Source: Planctomycetes bacterium syqfu
Lineage (GTDB): Bacteria > Planctomycetota > Phycisphaerae > Phycisphaerales > Phycisphaeraceae
DNA length: 64,000 nucleotides
NCBI GenBank assembly: GCA_020974905.1
Contig: CP087563.1
Span: 6,138,001 to 6,202,000 of the forward strand
Direction of reading: 5' to 3'
The translations under genes were made by a program, and so were the position numbers. Shown here in pieces: positions 60,521-64,000 of the stretch. The notes beneath the pieces are model-generated. The model was not told where the DNA came from. It did not search any database and was given only the letters and a program-made list of their open reading frames with translations. Within the stretch, counting starts at the first letter, position 1. Every line of letters starts with the position of its first letter.

Positions 60521-62539
60521 TTACTTGGGGCTATCCGCACGCAAGTCCAGGTAGGCCAGTTCCTGCTTGGTCAGTTGGATGTCCAATGCGGGCATCGTGG
60601 TGTAGGTTTCATGCAGGGTACGCGGGCCGATAAGTGCAAAGGACGGGAACGGCAGGCAGAGCACATACGCTGCTGCGATGTTGATCGGCAGGCAACCTTT
60701 TTCCTTGGCCAACTCAATAGCGCGGTCTTTGCGCTTGAAGTTGTCCTCGCTGTACCACGGTGTTTCCAGGTGCGGATCAATGCCGACCTTGTCGCGACCA
60801 CTGCGGTCAGTGAAGAAGCCGCGTGCCTGGGAAGACCATGCCATGTGCGCGGTCTGGGTTTCTTCGAGGTACTCAAGGTATTCCGGCTCACTTGCAGCAA
60901 TGCAGCCACCCCAGACCGGGTTGACCATGCGGGCCAGTGACAGGTTGTTATTCATGATGGTCATCGGCTGCTTACCGTTGGCCTTGGCATACTCGTTGGC
61001 AGCCTTGAAGCGTTCGAGTGACCAGTTGGAGCCACCGAAGACGCCGATGTAGCCTTCGTCTTTGAGTTCGTTAAGCACGTCGATGAATTCACCGACGGGG
61101 ATATCGAGGTTATCACGATGGAGAATGTGCATTTCCGCAAAGTCGATCTGCATGCGCTCCAGTGATTCCTTGCACTGCTTGCGAATGTTGACCGGATCGC
61201 AGTTGGGGGTGTGTGCACTCTTGGAGAGGATGTTGATTTGATCGCGAATGCCGCGTTGTTTCATCCAGTTGCCCAGGTGACGTTCGAAGTGACCCATGCG
61301 GTACATCCATGCAGTGTCGAAGGTGTTGCCGCCGCGATTGATAAAGTCATCCCAGACGGCAGCGCCATGGTAATAGTCGACCTGGTTATCACAGCCGAAG
61401 ATGAACTTGGAGACCGGCTTTTCGATGCCGGGCACGGTTGCATACTTCATGTTGTGATCTTCACGCGGGGGCAGGGGGCTAACGCCGGAGATCGGGCCGC
61501 AACCTTCGGGGGTTTCAGCCGGATAGACCAGGCCGATCTGGCTGCGCCATTCGTCGAGGACCGCGAAGGTCCCCATGGAGTCATCCCAACTCATTGCAGG
61601 TGCATCGGCTTGTTGCTTGCCTGCTGCGATGGCTTTGGCGCAGGTGTCTGCTTCCATACCGTAGAGGTATTCGTCGGTGGTCACTTCGATGACCTGTTCG
61701 CCATCGGCATTGTTGAGGATCAGCTTGACAGTGCCGCCTTCGCGTGCGGGAACCCACGGTGTTTCGACGGTGATCGAGCCCTTGGTGCCGAAGATGCGAG
61801 CCTTGTTATCCATGCCGACGCAGACACCGGTGGCGACCTGGGCAAGGATGTTACCCGAGAACTCAAGGCTGGCAGCCGCATAGTCGTCGACCTTGGTTTC
61901 ACCGATCACGCCGACGGCTTTGACCTTGGTTGGATTGATGGATTGCGTGGTCTTGGTGGAACCTGCAATGAGTCGGACGAAAGTGACGGCATAGCCACCG
62001 ACGTCGAGGATGCCACCGCCACCGAGGTTGGGGTCTTTGAGACGACTGGTCGCCGGGGCGCCGGACGCATTGAAAGCAAACTTGGCGTCGATGAAACGAA
62101 CATCACCGATTGCGCCGCCTTGAATCAGTTCCAACACCTTGGCAATCTGCGGGTGCGTGCGATACATGTAGGCTTCCATGAAGAAGGTGCCGGCTTCACG
62201 GGCAGCCTGGATCATGGCTTCGGTTTGATAGCGGTTCAGACCTGCCGGTTTTTCAGACAGGACATGCTTGCCGGCCTTGGCGCATTTGATGGCCCATTCG
62301 GGATGCTGGGTGTGGGGGGTGGCGATGTAGATGGCATCGACGTTTTCATCAGCGATGAGTTCTTCATAGCTGGTGTAACGCGTGGGGATGTTGTACTCAT
62401 CGGCAAAGGTGTCAGCCTTACCCGGTGTCCGACTGGCGACGGCGACGAGTTTGCATAGTTTGCTGTGATTCACGCCGTTGGCGAACTGTTTGGCGATGTT
62501 GCCCGGGCCGATGATGCCCCAGCGTAGTTTGTCTGACAT
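60521..62539 (-). CDS. Gfo/Idh/MocA oxidoreductase-aldo/keto reductase fusion
   Basis: A 672-residue bifunctional protein. The N-terminal half (residues 1-355) is a Gfo/Idh/MocA dehydrogenase with the nucleotide site IIGPGNIAKQF and the conserved EKP (96-98). The C-terminal half (about 364-672) is an aldo/keto reductase with the catalytic tetrad visible: D408 (FDTAWMYRM), Y413, K440 (ILSKSA) and H471 or H474. Both act on sugars with NAD(P). A fused pair could interconvert a keto-sugar in consecutive steps. ATG at 62539 has GGAG about 8 nt upstream. It is divergent from an AraC regulator. Confidence 0.9.
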   Translation of the reverse strand: MSDKLRWGIIGPGNIAKQFANGVNHSKLCKLVAVASRTPGKADTFADEYNIPTRYTSYEELIADENVDAIYIATPHTQHPEWAIKCAKAGKHVLSEKPAGLNRYQTEAMIQAAREAGTFFMEAYMYRTHPQIAKVLELIQGGAIGDVRFIDAKFAFNASGAPATSRLKDPNLGGGGILDVGGYAVTFVRLIAGSTKTTQSINPTKVKAVGVIGETKVDDYAAASLEFSGNILAQVATGVCVGMDNKARIFGTKGSITVETPWVPAREGGTVKLILNNADGEQVIEVTTDEYLYGMEADTCAKAIAAGKQQADAPAMSWDDSMGTFAVLDEWRSQIGLVYPAETPEGCGPISGVSPLPPREDHNMKYATVPGIEKPVSKFIFGCDNQVDYYHGAAVWDDFINRGGNTFDTAWMYRMGHFERHLGNWMKQRGIRDQINILSKSAHTPNCDPVNIRKQCKESLERMQIDFAEMHILHRDNLDIPVGEFIDVLNELKDEGYIGVFGGSNWSLERFKAANEYAKANGKQPMTIMNNNLSLARMVNPVWGGCIAASEPEYLEYLEETQTAHMAWSSQARGFFTDRSGRDKVGIDPHLETPWYSEDNFKRKDRAIELAKEKGCLPINIAAAYVLCLPFPSFALIGPRTLHETYTTMPALDIQLTKQELAYLDLRADSPK

Positions 62540-62571
62540 GTTTGAATACTCCGTGTGTTTGGACAAATTGG

Positions 62572-62650
62572 TATGTCACGATTGGCTATAGATTAAACGA
62601 GTTATTTCTACTGTCCATTACCCATCTGGTCAATTGTATGTCATAATTGG
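62572..62650. promoter_or_regulatory. Paired direct repeats between fusion gene and AraC gene
   Basis: TATGTCACGATTGG at 62572-62585 and TATGTCATAATTGG at 62637-62650 differ at two positions and are 65 bp apart in the same orientation, within the 130-bp divergent intergenic region. Both are preceded by AATTG. AraC-type regulators bind such direct repeats, so these are candidate half-sites for the adjacent regulator. Confidence 0.55.
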
Positions 62651-62669
62651 TCGTGAGGTTCAAATCGTC

Positions 62670-63536
62670 ATGAGCAAGAAATCCCAATCCACCCTCCAGC
62701 AGGTTGTCGAACGTGCCTGTCGCAATGAAGTGATCCACCGACAGTTTCATTTTAAACAAGGCGGTAGCGGATGGGGCTTTGTCACCAAACCCGAGCATGG
62801 ACAGGATTACGTCCGACGTATCAATCATGAGTATATCGGCATCTATGTCCTGCGCGGGCATGGTCGCTATGTGGACCACATGGGCAATGAACACCAGGTC
62901 GGTCCCGGTGATCTGATGCACCTGCCACCGGGGCGGGAGCACTCGGTTTACCACATCATGGACGGACAATGGGCGGAGTACTATTTCCCAATGCCCCGTG
63001 AGATGTATGAGACACTTGGCTATCTGCAGGTGGTCAAACCCGACCAGACGCTTTGGCATGTGGGCCTGCATGTCTCAATGATCGAACAATGCGAAAACCA
63101 GTTGGCAATGTTGCGACTGCAGGAAAATGAAGCATGGCTATTTGCACAGGTCACCCTCAGCTCTGCCAACCTGATCATGGCAGCAAGGCAACTCATGCTC
63201 CAACAGGCCTCGCCAACCCAGCAGCAGGTCGGCATCATGCAGGCAAGGCAACAACTCGAAGAAGACTGGGAAGCGCAGTTGTCCTTACAGTCACTGGCCA
63301 AGAATCTGAACATGAGTTACGAGCGATTCCGCAAACTCTTCAAACAATTCGTCGGACACTCACCCGGTGAGTTCCGAATCCTCCGACGCATCGACCGGGC
63401 CAAGACACTGCTGCTCAAACAATACACCGTGGCGGAGACGGCAGGGCAGTTGGGCTATCCCGATGCGTTCAGTTTCTCCAAACAATTCAAACGCTACACC
63501 GGCATGAGTCCGACGCAGTTCAAGCGGACGATCTGA
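62670..63536 (+). CDS. AraC-family transcriptional regulator
   Basis: A 288-residue regulator: an N-terminal cupin-like sensing domain (about residues 25-110, with VLRGHGRYVDH, VGPGDLMHLPPGREH) and a C-terminal AraC helix-turn-helix pair at about 205-288 (SLQSLAKNLNMSYERFRKLFKQFVG, TVAETAGQLGYPDAFSFSKQFKRYTGMSPTQFK). It is head to head with the oxidoreductase fusion and most likely activates it in response to a sugar. ATG at 62670 is preferred to one 12 codons upstream, because it begins the conserved part and has a GTGAGG ahead. Confidence 0.94.
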   Translation: MSKKSQSTLQQVVERACRNEVIHRQFHFKQGGSGWGFVTKPEHGQDYVRRINHEYIGIYVLRGHGRYVDHMGNEHQVGPGDLMHLPPGREHSVYHIMDGQWAEYYFPMPREMYETLGYLQVVKPDQTLWHVGLHVSMIEQCENQLAMLRLQENEAWLFAQVTLSSANLIMAARQLMLQQASPTQQQVGIMQARQQLEEDWEAQLSLQSLAKNLNMSYERFRKLFKQFVGHSPGEFRILRRIDRAKTLLLKQYTVAETAGQLGYPDAFSFSKQFKRYTGMSPTQFKRTI

Positions 63537-63568
63537 CAGGTTACGTTGGGAATCACGTGTAAAAAGAC

Positions 63569-63604
63569 AGGTATCGCACCAATTCGCGATACCTATTCTT
63601 TTAT
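63569..63604. terminator. Probable Rho-independent terminator
   Basis: AGGTATCGC and GCGATACCT form a 9-bp perfect stem around an 8-nt loop, followed by ATTCTTTTAT. It lies between the convergent AraC gene and the chemotaxis receptor gene. Confidence 0.7.
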
Positions 63605-63624
63605 CTTGATTGTGACAGGATGGT

Positions 63625-64000
63625 TTACATCTTGAATTGATTGATCAGATCACGCAGGTTGCATGAGAGTTGACTCAGGGATCCGGCAGCCTCGGCGGTG
63701 TATTCGCTGGATGCCTGGGATTGTTGGGCGCCGTGACTGATGTTTTCGACATTTTGAGCGATCTGTTTGGTTGCCTGCGATTGCTCCTCGGCAGCCGAAG
63801 CGATGGCGGTGACCATGGTTGCGACCTGTTGCGAACCGCTGAGAATGTCCTGCAGTGATTGGCCCGCATTACTTGCCAATTCCACACCGGTATTGACCAC
63901 TTTGGTGCCTTCCTGCATCTGCGTGACTGTGCGACCGGTTTCCTGCTGGATGGCTGTGATCGAGTCTGCGACTTCCTTGGTGGCCTTGGTGGTGCGTTCA
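63625..64000 (-). CDS. Methyl-accepting chemotaxis protein, 3' part only
   Basis: The frame is open to the window's edge, so the gene starts beyond it; 124 codons plus the stop are visible. They form the C-terminal coiled coil of an MCP signalling domain, with VNTGVELASNAGQSL, VTAIASAAEEQSQATKQIAQNVENISHGAQQSQASSEYTAEA, which follows the conserved hairpin in such receptors. It probably relays to CheA; the sensing domain is not in the window. Confidence 0.9.
   Translation of the reverse strand, partial: ERTTKATKEVADSITAIQQETGRTVTQMQEGTKVVNTGVELASNAGQSLQDILSGSQQVATMVTAIASAAEEQSQATKQIAQNVENISHGAQQSQASSEYTAEAAGSLSQLSCNLRDLINQFKM

Noticed and set aside
61211-62458. Long plus-strand open frame across the oxidoreductase fusion gene.
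   Set aside because: It is antisense to a gene with clear catalytic motifs and resembles no protein family.
1-64000. rRNA and tRNA genes.
   Set aside because: No cloverleaf-like or rRNA-like stretch was recognised by eye in any intergenic region; a dedicated scan would be needed to exclude them fully.

Overview
The window looks like a chromosomal segment of a planctomycete, most likely of the Phycisphaerae type. The evidence is a PEP-CTERM sorting tail, the hpnC-hpnD-hpnE squalene genes, several proteins with a planctomycete-style double-CxxC zinc ribbon, large secreted TPR proteins, a KdsB (outer-membrane Kdo synthesis) and an intact set of peptidoglycan-recycling genes. This is inferred from gene content; no rRNA or tRNA was recognised to confirm it. 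Gene density is high and operons are short. Two genes (pdxA at 25521-26610 and the FHA membrane gene at 44428-45658) are each broken by one extra base in a run of identical bases, so some sequencing indels are likely.

Layout. 1-6.1 kb: end of a PEP-CTERM protein, alanine dehydrogenase, an RdgC-like protein, a STAS protein, a lipoprotein peroxiredoxin, a cyclophilin, and an anti-sigma/ECF sigma pair. 6.2-12.9 kb: carbohydrate-use island with two GH36 alpha-galactosidase paralogues, a PhyH dioxygenase translationally coupled to an IclR regulator, and a WYL regulator. 13-16.6 kb: a membrane hybrid kinase with two kinase cores, plus its response regulator. 16.8-21.3 kb: an alpha/beta hydrolase, then ampG divergent from anmK-murQ (cell-wall recycling). 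21.3-31.8 kb: HD-GYP and PilZ signalling proteins, a lipoprotein, an ArgD-type aminotransferase, pdxA, a first GxxExxY cassette, a secreted toroid protein, membrane proteins and a TIM-barrel protein. 31.9-35.8 kb: hpnE, hpnD and hpnC, split by a second GxxExxY cassette and bracketed by two copies of a short palindromic repeat. 36-41.9 kb: an OYE-type flavin oxidoreductase, recA and several small zinc-ribbon proteins. 42.2-47.7 kb: the most notable locus (below). 47.7-54.5 kb: TetR, AhpD-like and YHS genes, a UDG-family protein, dapB, a monooxygenase, a TPR protein and kdsB. 54.7-64 kb: two giant secreted TPR paralogues in tandem, an oxidoreductase fusion divergent from an AraC regulator, and the end of a chemotaxis receptor.

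The key system is a six-gene operon at 42203-47680 that encodes what appears to be a complete bacterial ubiquitin-like conjugation pathway: a ubiquitin-like protein ending in Gly, an E1-type activating enzyme, a tail-anchored JAMM/JAB isopeptidase, a polytopic membrane protein with a C-terminal FHA domain, a membrane protein combining FHA, zinc ribbon and a RING-like treble clef (E3-like), and a zinc-ribbon-E2 with an HPN motif and catalytic Cys. Three of the six proteins are membrane-anchored and two carry FHA domains, which suggests that phosphothreonine signalling directs conjugation or deconjugation at a membrane. Bacterial ubiquitin-like operons are known, some of them antiphage; I see no obvious effector here, and the FHA-RING-membrane layout points to internal regulation.

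The second notable structure is the pair of GxxExxY nuclease-fold genes. Each sits in an inverted-repeat-bounded cassette of 460-490 bp. The two cassettes have unrelated repeat sequences but the same design: three short direct units per arm, exactly 17 bp between arm and start codon, and a stop codon at or within 6 bp of the other arm. One cassette has inserted into the hpn operon and now seems to supply the start codon of hpnE.
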